The position numbers and the translations under genes are program-made. DNA of 64,000 nt from Methanosalsum zhilinae DSM 4017 (lineage in GTDB: Archaea > Halobacteriota > Methanosarcinia > Methanosarcinales > Methanosarcinaceae): assembly GCF_000217995.1 (NCBI RefSeq), contig NC_015676.1, positions 1,032,103-1,096,102 of the forward strand, given 5' to 3'. A model generated the notes under the pieces. The model ran no database searches. It saw nothing but the letters and a program-made list of their open reading frames with translations, and was not told where the DNA came from. Of the stretch, positions 45,726 to 53,627 are shown piece after piece; position 1 is the first letter of the stretch; each line of letters opens with the position of its first letter.

Positions 45726-46889
45726 ATGTACGAATATAAAGTTGCTTTTCGCAGTGTTGTTGCCAAAAAAAGAAATACTTTTTTTTCAGTTTTAGCTGTA
45801 GCACTTGCGGTTGGAATTATTATAATGTTTATGGGAATTATCTCTGGTTTTTCTGGAGAAATGATTAATTCAACTGTTGAATCCGCCCCACATATAACCG
45901 TTAACCCGATAGATGACGATGAATACATTCATCTGTACAATCATTTTGGTTCAATAATAGATGCAACTGAAGGTGTACTCTATACATCTCCCGTTATATC
46001 CGAGCCTGCAGCTTTGACTTATAGAGGTAATGCAGAAGGAATTGTAATTGAGGGCATCGATCCTCGCTCTGAAATTAATACCATGCGTATACATGAGAAT
46101 GTAATCGATGGTGATTTCGAGTCGCTTGAAAGATCATATCGAGGAGTAGTTTTAGGAAATATCCTCGCAGATAATCTGGATGTTACAATTGGAGAACGAG
46201 TTACACTGGTAAGGGCTGATGGCACAAGTACCAGTCTAGAAGTTGTTGCGATAGTAAGTACCGGAACTCCAGCCGACGAAACTTTAGCATATGCTCAACT
46301 GGATTTTGTTCAGGACCATTTTGATAAAAAAGGCCAGATATCTTATATCAAGGTTCGGGTTGCAGACATACATCAGGCAGAGAACATTGCATCCACTATT
46401 AAAATGAATACAGACCTGGATGCTATAAGCTGGATGGAACAAAATGAAGACATACTTGATCTCTTAAATACCCAGCAAGCCATCGCATGGCTATTTTATT
46501 TATTGATTTTTATTGTTGCAGGATTTGGAATTGCTAATACGCTTTACACAATAGTAATGGATAGGAAAAAAGAGATTGGTATGCTAATGGCATTGGGTTC
46601 TTCCAGAAGAAGCATTCTCAAAATATTCTTGATTGAATCTGCACTACTTGGTCTAGCAGGTGTCATACTTGGTTTCATAATAGCTTTAATTGGAGCATAT
46701 GCTATTGGTCTCTATGAAATAGAGTTACCTCCAGATGTTTATTTTGGAGTTACAGAAATTCCTATTGATATGCAGGCTAGATACTTTATTTACGCGGGTG
46801 CTTTTTCAATGATCATCAATATGATTGCAGCTTCAATTCCAGCAAAACAGGCATCTCAGCTGGACCCTGTCGAGGCAATTGAAGATTAA
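45726..46889 (+). CDS. FtsX/LolE-family ABC permease (second system)
   Basis: About 387 aa. The likely start is ATG 45726 (MYEYKVAFRSVVAKK), with AGAAGG upstream; ATG-less upstream codons add a few residues. It has the same plan as the permease at 42594: one helix, a large external domain with GTPADETLAYAQL, and C-terminal FtsX helices (IANTLYTIVMDRKKEIGMLMALG, ASIPAKQASQLDPVEAI). With the preceding ATPase it forms a mechanotransmission-type ABC complex; its partner surface protein is not adjacent on this side. Confidence 0.92.
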   Translation: MYEYKVAFRSVVAKKRNTFFSVLAVALAVGIIIMFMGIISGFSGEMINSTVESAPHITVNPIDDDEYIHLYNHFGSIIDATEGVLYTSPVISEPAALTYRGNAEGIVIEGIDPRSEINTMRIHENVIDGDFESLERSYRGVVLGNILADNLDVTIGERVTLVRADGTSTSLEVVAIVSTGTPADETLAYAQLDFVQDHFDKKGQISYIKVRVADIHQAENIASTIKMNTDLDAISWMEQNEDILDLLNTQQAIAWLFYLLIFIVAGFGIANTLYTIVMDRKKEIGMLMALGSSRRSILKIFLIESALLGLAGVILGFIIALIGAYAIGLYEIELPPDVYFGVTEIPIDMQARYFIYAGAFSMIINMIAASIPAKQASQLDPVEAIED

Positions 46890-46995
46890 ATTGTTTGAAT
46901 ATAAATTCAAAGTCAAAATTTCTGGAGATCAGATGTCTCCAATTATTTTTGAGTTATTACCGAAAAAAATCGTTTCAGTACGAACCAATAACAAT

Positions 46996-47221
46996 CTACA
47001 GAGCCACTAGATCTGGACTGTCTCTCTGGCTGGTAATGCATGTGTACGAAACCATTCACATATTGTTAAGATCTGTTATGGTTGCTCTTGTGGTGATCCA
47101 CTTATACCTTCACAGAACACAGATTGTAAAAATGTATGCAAGAATCATACCAGAGCCTGGGAAAAGAAAATTGGTTACACTGGGATATGCACTGCTGTGT
47201 CTCGTACTTCTTATCAATTAG
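46996..47221 (+). pseudogene. Truncated membrane-protein fragment next to an inverted-repeat end
   Basis: After the element end CTACAGAGCC (46996-47005) an open frame reads SGLSLWLVMHVYETIHILL...ALVVIHLYLHRTQIVKMYAR, then EPGKRKLVTLGYALLCLVLLIN and a stop at 47219-47221. His spacing in W-x-x-x-H and V-I-H-L-Y-L-H resembles DUF4405/cytochrome b561-like helices that bind haem. The N-terminal part is missing, apparently cut by the element, so it is called a pseudogene; a short product from ATG 47037 (61 aa) cannot be excluded. Confidence 0.45.
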
Positions 47222-47274
47222 TATTAAAATCAATGGATATTGATTTTGAATACCTGAATAAAAATTGAATTAAA

Positions 47275-47294
47275 GATGGACAGATCTGTCCATC
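47275..47294. terminator. Perfect 20-bp palindrome
   Basis: GATGGACAGA and its exact complement TCTGTCCATC abut at 47275-47294, just past the stop of the reverse-strand fragment at 47307 and followed on that strand by TTTAATTC...TTTTTA. Most likely a terminator hairpin left from the lost gene. Confidence 0.5.
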
Positions 47295-47306
47295 CTTCCC
47301 TTCATT

Positions 47307-47537
47307 TTATTTTGACCTTGTAAATAAATAGACTGCAGCTACCAGACCAGACAATGCTAGCAATAATCCAAATCTGGGTTCAGGCTCTGGCTCCGGTTCT
47401 GCAAGGCTTCGTTCAAGTTAAAACCCAAACTCTCCTATTTTCTCAGCACTATGCGGGACAGTGGCTCCTGCTTCAGTGCAACCAACTCCTGTACCATGCA
47501 ATTCACTATCAAAAAGTGCTGCATAGCTAAAAAAACA
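47307..47537 (-). pseudogene. C-terminal remnant of a surface-anchored protein
   Basis: Read on the reverse strand: YAALFDSELHGTGVGC, EAGATVPHSAEKIGEFGF, an in-frame TAA, then LERSLAEPEPEPEPRFGL, a hydrophobic helix LLLALSGLVAAVYLF and TRSK before TAA (47307-47309). The acidic-proline linker, helix and basic end are the anchoring tail of a methanogen envelope protein. The internal stop and lack of a start show it is a decayed 3' end. Confidence 0.55.
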
Positions 47538-47618
47538 GAGTTAAAGTTGTGTTTGGGATTTTTTCCCAATCAGAAGACTTGATGAAAGTTTTCTGGAACC
47601 GGTATTATGACAACGCAC

Positions 47619-47834
47619 TCAGTGCACCTCTTTTATGATAATTTGCTCAGCTATCTTTTTATCTATTGCAACACACCGTGTTCCAATCTGTACAACCAGT
47701 GGTCCTCCAAAGAACTGTCTGGATCTGATGGATACCTTTGATCCTTTTCTAAGTCCAAGTGAGTTAAGAAGGTTGATGTCCGGCAGGTTTTCAATTATAC
47801 AGGGTTTGTCATTTTCGTAGCTGGCAAGATACAT
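47619..47834 (-). CDS. feoA: FeoA-domain protein
   Basis: A 71-residue SH3-like FeoA protein: INLLNSLGLRKGSKVSIRSRQFFGGPLVVQIGTRCVAIDKKIAEQIIIKE, with the typical L-x-x-L-G-L-x-x-G and GGP-x-V-V-x-I-G-x-x-x-V-A-I pattern. FeoA supports the ferrous-iron transporter FeoB or acts as a regulatory domain. No feoB is adjacent, only non-coding relics, so it may be an orphan or assist a feoB elsewhere. Confidence 0.85.
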   Translation of the reverse strand: MYLASYENDKPCIIENLPDINLLNSLGLRKGSKVSIRSRQFFGGPLVVQIGTRCVAIDKKIAEQIIIKEVH

Positions 47835-48805
47835 ATCCGATTCTCCACTAATATTTCATTAACCTATATTATCTAGAGTGGGTTAATATAATTAATGGTA
47901 CTTAAGGATTTTCGTATACCCGAATTCTTAATGAGTTGATACCTGACAGTCTAAATTATTTCTTGAGAATGTGCTCAAGATATCTCTTCAGGAAGTACCC
48001 ATATTATCTGATAATAGGCTCTAAAATGGAGTGATTAAAAATCAAATAACATCTAATTACAGAAACGGCTGTTCCTTTCCGGTCACATACGAGGTCGATA
48101 GAGAAGACAGTATTCACTAGGAAATCTGGGAGTAGAAGGTGAAGACGTAATTATTATAGGATTGACAATTTGGTGCACTTTTGTAATGAATTGTACTTAT
48201 TGTTCTGAAATATTAAGAAAAAAGTGAAATTAACTCCGTTAATATTATATATTTTAGCCCATATCACTATATTGTTGATAAAAAAGTATTTATGAAGGCT
48301 CTTTTCATAAATATTATATCCAAATTTTTTTATCTATTTATTAGAATGAATAATTAAGGCTTGGATATATAATATTAGTCATTCGATGAATCATATGGTT
48401 CTGATGCATCTACAACGTCAAAATCTGAATTGTCTAGTTCTTTTTCAGTTTTAAACATTTTTTTTCGATGACTTTAATTTCATATTATTAAATTGAAAGT
48501 TAAAAAATACTTTTAAAATTAAAATAATTAATATTGTTAATATTATAAGATAAATTAACGAACCTGCATCCATATTTTATACATCCTTTTTATTAATAAA
48601 TATCATTTTCAAGGAACGATTAAAATGTCCAGCTCTGCGGAGTAAAACATTTTATTATTTATCCTCTGTATTCTAATTTGTTTAATTTGTTTTAAATGTT
48701 TCGTAATGCTAAAAAAAAATTAATAGAATATGTAAGAAATTTTATCAAAGGAAAGGAAAAATCAAGTTCCTGAAAATGAACGTGATAACATTTAATGCTT
48801 ATTGA
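47835..48805. other. Long AT-rich non-coding stretch
   Basis: About 970 bp without a confident gene. A reverse-strand micro-ORF at 48375-48458 (27 aa, acidic: FKTEKELDNSDFDVVDASEPYDSSND after the Met) has no good Shine-Dalgarno. A forward open stretch near 48115-48230 reads SLGNLGVEGEDVIIIGLTIW and then two Cys, with no start. Both may be remnants. No CRISPR repeats were found. Confidence 0.4.
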
Positions 48806-49071
48806 GGACGTGAACTGCTCCTAAGCTAAAGACTCAGGTGCTTCCTTGGACCGATTCCTTAAGGAATCTGATAGCACAGTTCATACCCAACTGGAAGGCA
48901 ACGAACTATGGGAACCCTTTACGAAGACACCTATCCCATAGGTGTCCAGTTTAAAATCCTTTTGACTTGGTTCTCGCCATCGGTTAATTACATACACACC
49001 GGGACTTATTTATAATATAGTTGATGATTACATCCCCTATGCTAAAGACATAGGGGTTTTACGCTCCGTTT
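48806..49071. mobile_element. Gene-less IS200/IS605-like remnant with conserved hairpins
   Basis: About 265 bp bounded by two typical ends: GTGAACTGCTCCTAAGCTAAAG with a hairpin on the left, and CCCCTATG-CTAAAGA-CATAGGGG (49034-49056) then TTTTACGCTCC on the right. Inside are a perfect 16-bp palindrome GATTCCTTAAGGAATC (48853-48868) and a perfect 9-bp stem GACACCTAT/ATAGGTGTC with a CCC loop (48926-48946). No tnpA or tnpB remains. The right side resembles the structured 3' region from which TnpB guide RNAs are made. The right end interrupts the cas1 fragment. Confidence 0.6.
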
Positions 49072-49254
49072 ATAAGCTAGACTGTTCTTACTCGGATTCA
49101 TTTCATGCAAAAATTCTACATGTGCATCAAGACCATTTGAATTAATAGCACTTAAACATTCAGCTTCAAGCAGAGCATAACCATAATTCAACATGACATT
49201 GACTTTATCTCCTGCATTTACTGGTCTTCTGTACTCATCAACCCTTGAAGCAAA
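49072..49254 (-). pseudogene. cas1 fragment (CRISPR integrase remnant)
   Basis: The reverse strand reads ASRVDEYRRPVNAGDKVN, VMLNYGYALLEAECLSAIN, SNGLDAHVEFLHEM and NPSKNSLAY. These are the central Cas1 motifs: L-N-Y-G-Y-A-L-L-E with the first catalytic Glu, G-L-D-x-H-V-x-F-L-H-E with the catalytic His, then S-L-A-Y. Directly after the Tyr the frame enters the IS605-like end and stops, losing the catalytic Asp region; the 5' side is cut by TAA (49255-49257) before the transporter promoter. About 61 codons survive without internal stops. No other cas gene or repeat array is visible. Confidence 0.75.
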
Positions 49255-49286
49255 TTATATATTAATTAGGTCACTATAAGTGTTGG

Positions 49287-51542
49287 GTGAATTTGTTGGG
49301 AGATGGAAGAGGTAGTGGATTACAGAATGATGAATCTTTACAGAAAAAGGTAGAAGATCAAAAAGGATTGACACCGGGAAAAAAGCTATTTGGTACATTT
49401 GAGGGTGTTTTTGTACCAACCCTTCTGACTATACTCGGTGTAATAATGTACATAAGGCATGGTTGGCTTGTTGGTAATGCAGGCCTTCTTGGAGCATGGC
49501 TTATTATACTTATATCATTTAGCATTACACTTGCCACCGCACTTTCACTTTCTTCAATAGTCACTAATATAAGAATAGGTGCAGGTGGCGCTTTTTCAAT
49601 AATTTCTCAGTCTCTGGGTATAGAAGTAGGAGGCAGTATAGGCATTCCTCTTTACCTATCTCAGACCCTTGCAGTGGCAATGTACATATTTGGATTTCGT
49701 GCCGGATGGATGTGGATATTCCCGGATCACCCTGCTATTTTAGTAGATTTAGCTATATTTTTTATTCTCTTTGTTGTTGCATACATCAGTGCATCTCTTG
49801 CATTTAGAATACAATATATTGTTCTTGCGGTAATAATAGCTTCATTTGTGTCAATCATATGGGCTGCATATACAGGTTCAATGCAGGAATCCATTACACT
49901 ATGGGGTTCTTTTCCGGGATTTATTGAAGAAGACTTTTCAGGTGTTGGTTTTTGGGTCGTATTTGCTGTTTTCTTTCCTGCAGCTACAGGAATAATGGCA
50001 GGTGCAAATATGTCAGGAGAACTTAAAGATCCCCGGAAAAGTATTCCTCTGGGTACTCTGTCAGCTATAGTCATAAGTCTAATAATCTATCTACTGCTTG
50101 CTCTGTGGCTTGCAGCCTCTGCGACAAATACAGAACTTGTGAGCGATTACCTGATAATGGTGGAAAAAGCTGCGTGGGGTCAGTTGATTATAGCCGGTCT
50201 TTTGGGAGCTACATTTTCATCTGCTCTGGCCTCATTAGTTGGTGCACCAAGAATACTTCAGGCTTTAGGGAACCATAAAATACTTCCGGGCAGTGAATGG
50301 TTCTCAAAGAGTTCAAAGTCAGGAGAACCTCGAAATGCAATGATATTTACCGGAATTATTGTTTTTCTTGCATTATTACTGCGTGACCTTAATGCAATAG
50401 CTCCTCTGATAACTTTATTTTTCTTAATAACCTATGCAATGATCAATATAGTTGTTCTGATTGAACAGCGATTACAATTGGTAAGTTTCAGACCACTTCT
50501 AAGAATCCCATCCGTAATTCCATTTATAGGAGCTACAGGATGTATTTTTGTAATGTTTATAGTAAATCCTACATTTAGCTTGCTGGCACTTATTATTGTA
50601 ATTTTAATACATGGACATCTAATAAAAAAAGAATTAAAGGCACCTTTTGGAGATATGCGCAGTGGTCTTTTCGTAGCACTTGCAGAGTGGGCTGCAAAAA
50701 AAACATATAAAATCGCTTCTTCTGAACATAGAACCTGGAAGGCTAATCTTTTGGTACCTATAGAAAATCCAAGAATTCTTACCGGTGCTTTCAAAATACT
50801 GGTAGATTTAACATATCCCAAAGGCTCGATTAAGATACTGGGAATGGCAGGAAAATTCGAAGAAGAGGAGTTATCTTCACGGCTAACTGATTTGACCACT
50901 TCTTTTAGAGAAAAAGGCGTTTTTTCTTCGTGGACAATCATTGATACTGCTGGATTCGAACACAATCTCATAGCAGGAATGGAAACTTTAAGCGGCTCCT
51001 TCTTCAAACCAGGGGTACTGTTCATTCATATGGATAGTTTTAGTCAGCAAGAAGATGAAATACAGAATGTGATACATAAAGCTTCTCAAAGAAACATAGG
51101 TGCTTTGCTTCTTGCAGTTCATCGTAATGCATTTTTTGGAAGAGAGAATTCTATAAATCTATGGATAAATGATCGCAGCCCAGACTGGGATATAAGCATG
51201 GATTTAGGAAATCAGGATCTAGCCATTCTAATAGCATATAAACTTAAAATCAACTGGAATGCAAGATTAAAGATGATAACCTGTGTGAATGAACAGTACA
51301 ACGTATATAAGGCTGAGAGATACTTAGCAAATCTTGCTGAACTAGCAAGAATTCCAAATGTGACCTATAAGGTTATGGTCGGAGATATGGAGTCCAACAT
51401 ATCTAAAGCACCACAGGCATCTATCAATGTCTTCAGCACGGATTCAGATATAGACTTTGATTTTATTCATAAAACAGTTGATCAAACGGGGTCTTCTTGT
51501 TTATTTGCTATGGATTCTGGAGAAGAGAATGCGCTTGCTTAA
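49287..51542 (+). CDS. Cation-chloride cotransporter (SLC12/KCC-like)
   Basis: A 751-residue APC-superfamily transporter: a short N-terminal tail ending LFGTFEGVFVPTLLTILGVIMY-RHGW, twelve membrane helices (residues about 35-465; FFPAATGIMAGANMSGELKDPRKSIPLGT in helix 6 is the cotransporter signature) and a C-terminal cytoplasmic domain of about 270 residues (TYPKGSIKILGMAG onward) with the layout of eukaryotic SLC12 C-domains. It couples Na+/K+ and Cl- movement, useful for osmotic control in saline habitats. Start is GTG 49287 or a nearby TTG; GGGTGA lies close. No operon partner. Confidence 0.9.
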   Translation: MNLLGDGRGSGLQNDESLQKKVEDQKGLTPGKKLFGTFEGVFVPTLLTILGVIMYIRHGWLVGNAGLLGAWLIILISFSITLATALSLSSIVTNIRIGAGGAFSIISQSLGIEVGGSIGIPLYLSQTLAVAMYIFGFRAGWMWIFPDHPAILVDLAIFFILFVVAYISASLAFRIQYIVLAVIIASFVSIIWAAYTGSMQESITLWGSFPGFIEEDFSGVGFWVVFAVFFPAATGIMAGANMSGELKDPRKSIPLGTLSAIVISLIIYLLLALWLAASATNTELVSDYLIMVEKAAWGQLIIAGLLGATFSSALASLVGAPRILQALGNHKILPGSEWFSKSSKSGEPRNAMIFTGIIVFLALLLRDLNAIAPLITLFFLITYAMINIVVLIEQRLQLVSFRPLLRIPSVIPFIGATGCIFVMFIVNPTFSLLALIIVILIHGHLIKKELKAPFGDMRSGLFVALAEWAAKKTYKIASSEHRTWKANLLVPIENPRILTGAFKILVDLTYPKGSIKILGMAGKFEEEELSSRLTDLTTSFREKGVFSSWTIIDTAGFEHNLIAGMETLSGSFFKPGVLFIHMDSFSQQEDEIQNVIHKASQRNIGALLLAVHRNAFFGRENSINLWINDRSPDWDISMDLGNQDLAILIAYKLKINWNARLKMITCVNEQYNVYKAERYLANLAELARIPNVTYKVMVGDMESNISKAPQASINVFSTDSDIDFDFIHKTVDQTGSSCLFAMDSGEENALA

Positions 51543-51929
51543 ATCATAGGAATCAGATTTCTAAATGGAGGGGTATATCGTCAGAATAGTGACACAACCA
51601 AATTTTATTTCAACTCAAGTTTTAAAGAAGTATTACGAAGGTAACCAAATAAATCTGAATCATTCTTTTGTAAAGTCAAAAATAATGGCTCCGCAGAAAT
51701 CCTTAATATTCGAACAAAATAGTTAGAGTTACAATAACTCAAAATATATTGTAGGTTAATGGTGTTATTTTTCAATTGTGATTTCCAGTCGATGATTTTG
51801 AAAGATTTTCTACAGAATCCGTTTTCATTTTCTTGATTGAAAAGATATTAGTTCTTTTTAAAATATAGACTGATGGAATAAATAACGAGAGTTCCGTTTT
51901 CTTGAGATATCTATAACCCTTAAAAATAG
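51543..51929. other. Spacer holding an inverted-repeat element
   Basis: About 390 bp with no gene. The element at 51687-51820 (listed separately) takes up much of it. The rest is AT-rich and shows no promoter or ORF that can be supported. Confidence 0.5.
51687..51820. mobile_element. Inverted-repeat (MITE-like) element, about 134 bp
   Basis: Left end GGCTCCGCAGAAATCC (51687-51702) and right end GATTTTCTACAGAATCC (51804-51820) form imperfect terminal inverted repeats. The inner left part (TTCGAAC...AATAACTCAAAA) matches the complement of 46940-47005 and the inner right part (CAATTGTGAT...CAGTCGAT) matches 10341-10387, so all belong to one family. No coding capacity. Confidence 0.6.
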
Positions 51930-52014
51930 TGCGAGGGGTGGGATTTGAACCCACGAAATCCTTCGATACCAGATCTTAAGTCTGGCGCCTTTGACCTGGC
52001 TGGGCAACCCTCGC
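51930..52014 (-). tRNA. tRNA-Leu (anticodon UAA)
   Basis: On the reverse strand GCGAGGG pairs with CCCTCGC (acceptor), GTGGG-TTCAAAT-CCCAC is the T arm, and CCAGA-CTTAAGA-TCTGG is the anticodon arm with TAA at the centre. A long variable arm (ATCGAAGGATTTCG region) makes it class II, as expected for leucine. No encoded CCA; discriminator A at 51930. D arm AGCC...GGT is present. No intron seen. Confidence 0.97.
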
Positions 52015-52182
52015 AAGATAATATGATGAGTGGAGATTTGTTGAAAATGATTCTTAAATCATTCTATATTCCAGTAGTTTTTTAGTTGGTCTGAAAGGCA
52101 CTTGCTCCATATATTCAGAAGCAGGTATTCATTGAACAACCCATAATTAAAGTTAAGTTACTTAAGCCTTATTATAGTGAAT

Positions 52183-52950
52183 ATGAAACTTACATTTCTT
52201 GGAACTGGTGTGGCAATACCGCAGGCCAACCGTGTGCAATCAGGAATACTTATTGATACCGGAAGGAAACCATTGTTACTTGACTGTGGTAGTGGTGTTC
52301 TTAACAGAATTAATGACAGTGGGAATGATCACACATCCATAGAACATGTTGTCCTTACACATTTGCACCTGGACCATGTTTCTGATCTTCTTTGCCTCAT
52401 AAAAGCAAACTGGCTTTGCGGTAAAACGGATATCAGCCTGTACGGGCCTGCGGGAACAGAGAGCTATCTCAATAAACTGTTAGATGCATATTCTTACATG
52501 AAAGATAAAGTTGATATTCAGATAAATGAATTGATACCAGGTAAAAGCTATATTATTGAAGATACAGGATGCACTATTAATTCCGTAAGAGGGATACACA
52601 GTGTTCCTTCCCTTTCCTACAGGGTTGACACAGATTCAGGCTCAGTTGTATATACCGGAGACACAGAACCATCTACTTCTATTATGCAACTATCTAATGG
52701 AGCTGACTGTCTAATTCATGAATGTTCATTTCCCCCGGGATTTGAGACAACAAACCATACAAATCCAGATATGCTGGCAGAAATGCTTGACAGCAATCCT
52801 CCAGGATGCAATGAAATATATCTAACCCATCTCTATCCACATATGCAGGGACATGAAAATGAAAGTCTGGAAATTCTCAGAAAGCACTTTCATGATCGCG
52901 TTAAAATAGCAGAAGATCTCATGGAAATCATAATTAAAAAGAAAAAATGA
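52183..52950 (+). CDS. MBL-fold metallo-hydrolase (RNase Z-like)
   Basis: A 255-residue metallo-beta-lactamase-fold protein: MKLTFLGTGVAIP at the start, metal motif LTHLHLDHVSD (H-x-H-x-D-H), later YTGDTEPS (Asp), and YLTHLYPHM near the end. This resembles RNase Z/arylsulfatase-like hydrolases (COG1234); without the RNase Z exosite helices a general phosphodiesterase or esterase role is as likely. It lies just after tRNA-Leu, which is on the other strand. ATG 52183 preferred over GTG 52177. Confidence 0.85.
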   Translation: MKLTFLGTGVAIPQANRVQSGILIDTGRKPLLLDCGSGVLNRINDSGNDHTSIEHVVLTHLHLDHVSDLLCLIKANWLCGKTDISLYGPAGTESYLNKLLDAYSYMKDKVDIQINELIPGKSYIIEDTGCTINSVRGIHSVPSLSYRVDTDSGSVVYTGDTEPSTSIMQLSNGADCLIHECSFPPGFETTNHTNPDMLAEMLDSNPPGCNEIYLTHLYPHMQGHENESLEILRKHFHDRVKIAEDLMEIIIKKKK

Positions 52951-52971
52951 GGGTGTTGAATCAGGAATATT

Positions 52972-53385
52972 TTATTTTTTTCCAGGAAAAACTTTCAGTC
53001 CTCGCAGTTGAAACTTTCGATCTGAATTTTCAAGATCAGGCCTGTAAACTCCTGTAGCTATTACTTCTGAATACGTGTCTCCTTCAGCCACAGATAAATA
53101 GCAGGTCACATCACACATATCTCCACTGTATTCCACAGTAACATTTGCACCTATATGCCGGATATCCTTTTCTTTCTTTAGCAAAGCTCTGGCTATCATT
53201 TTATTCTTAATTATATTGCGATAAATCTTCTGTGAACAACTTTCAGCATGTTTGTCATCCATTGAATGTGCAACAACTGGATCACTATCATGCTTCCAAT
53301 CGAATAGGAAATACTGCATACAGATATCCGCTATATTTTTTATCTCTGATTGTTCCAGTATCAAGAAATGTACCCCCGTACCCAC
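52972..53385 (-). CDS. Hypothetical protein
   Basis: A 137-residue soluble protein, not recognised. The N-terminal half is helical with paired His/Asp residues (DPVVAHSMDDKHAES) and the C-terminal half is beta-rich (ANVTVEYSGDMCDVTCYLSVAEGD). Four cysteines. Start uncertain: GTG 53385, or a TTG at about 53364 with GGGGGT before it, giving a shorter protein. It is convergent with the MBL-fold gene. Confidence 0.55.
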   Translation of the reverse strand: MGTGVHFLILEQSEIKNIADICMQYFLFDWKHDSDPVVAHSMDDKHAESCSQKIYRNIIKNKMIARALLKKEKDIRHIGANVTVEYSGDMCDVTCYLSVAEGDTYSEVIATGVYRPDLENSDRKFQLRGLKVFPGKK

Positions 53386-53627
53386 AAGAGAAATGATCTG
53401 AACATGGATAGTTTGCGATTAATAAAAACTATAATATAATGATAAATATAATTTTGGGAACATAATTCCTTATCTTAGTTACATTGAGAAAAAAAAACGG
53501 ATTTATATCGCACAAAAACACTCTGAATCCATTTTTTCAGATGATATTTTAAATGTGGAATTCCTTTTACATTATAGAGATTAATAAACGTGATTCTTAC
53601 TAAAATTATTGTGGTTGGGAGATATCA

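Noticed and set aside
48375-48458. 27-residue acidic micro-ORF on the reverse strand
   Set aside because: No Shine-Dalgarno and no family resemblance; noted only within the spacer entry.
47835-49286. Possible CRISPR array near the cas1 fragment
   Set aside because: I looked for regularly spaced direct repeats in this interval and found only hairpins of the IS605-like remnant; no repeat-spacer periodicity.
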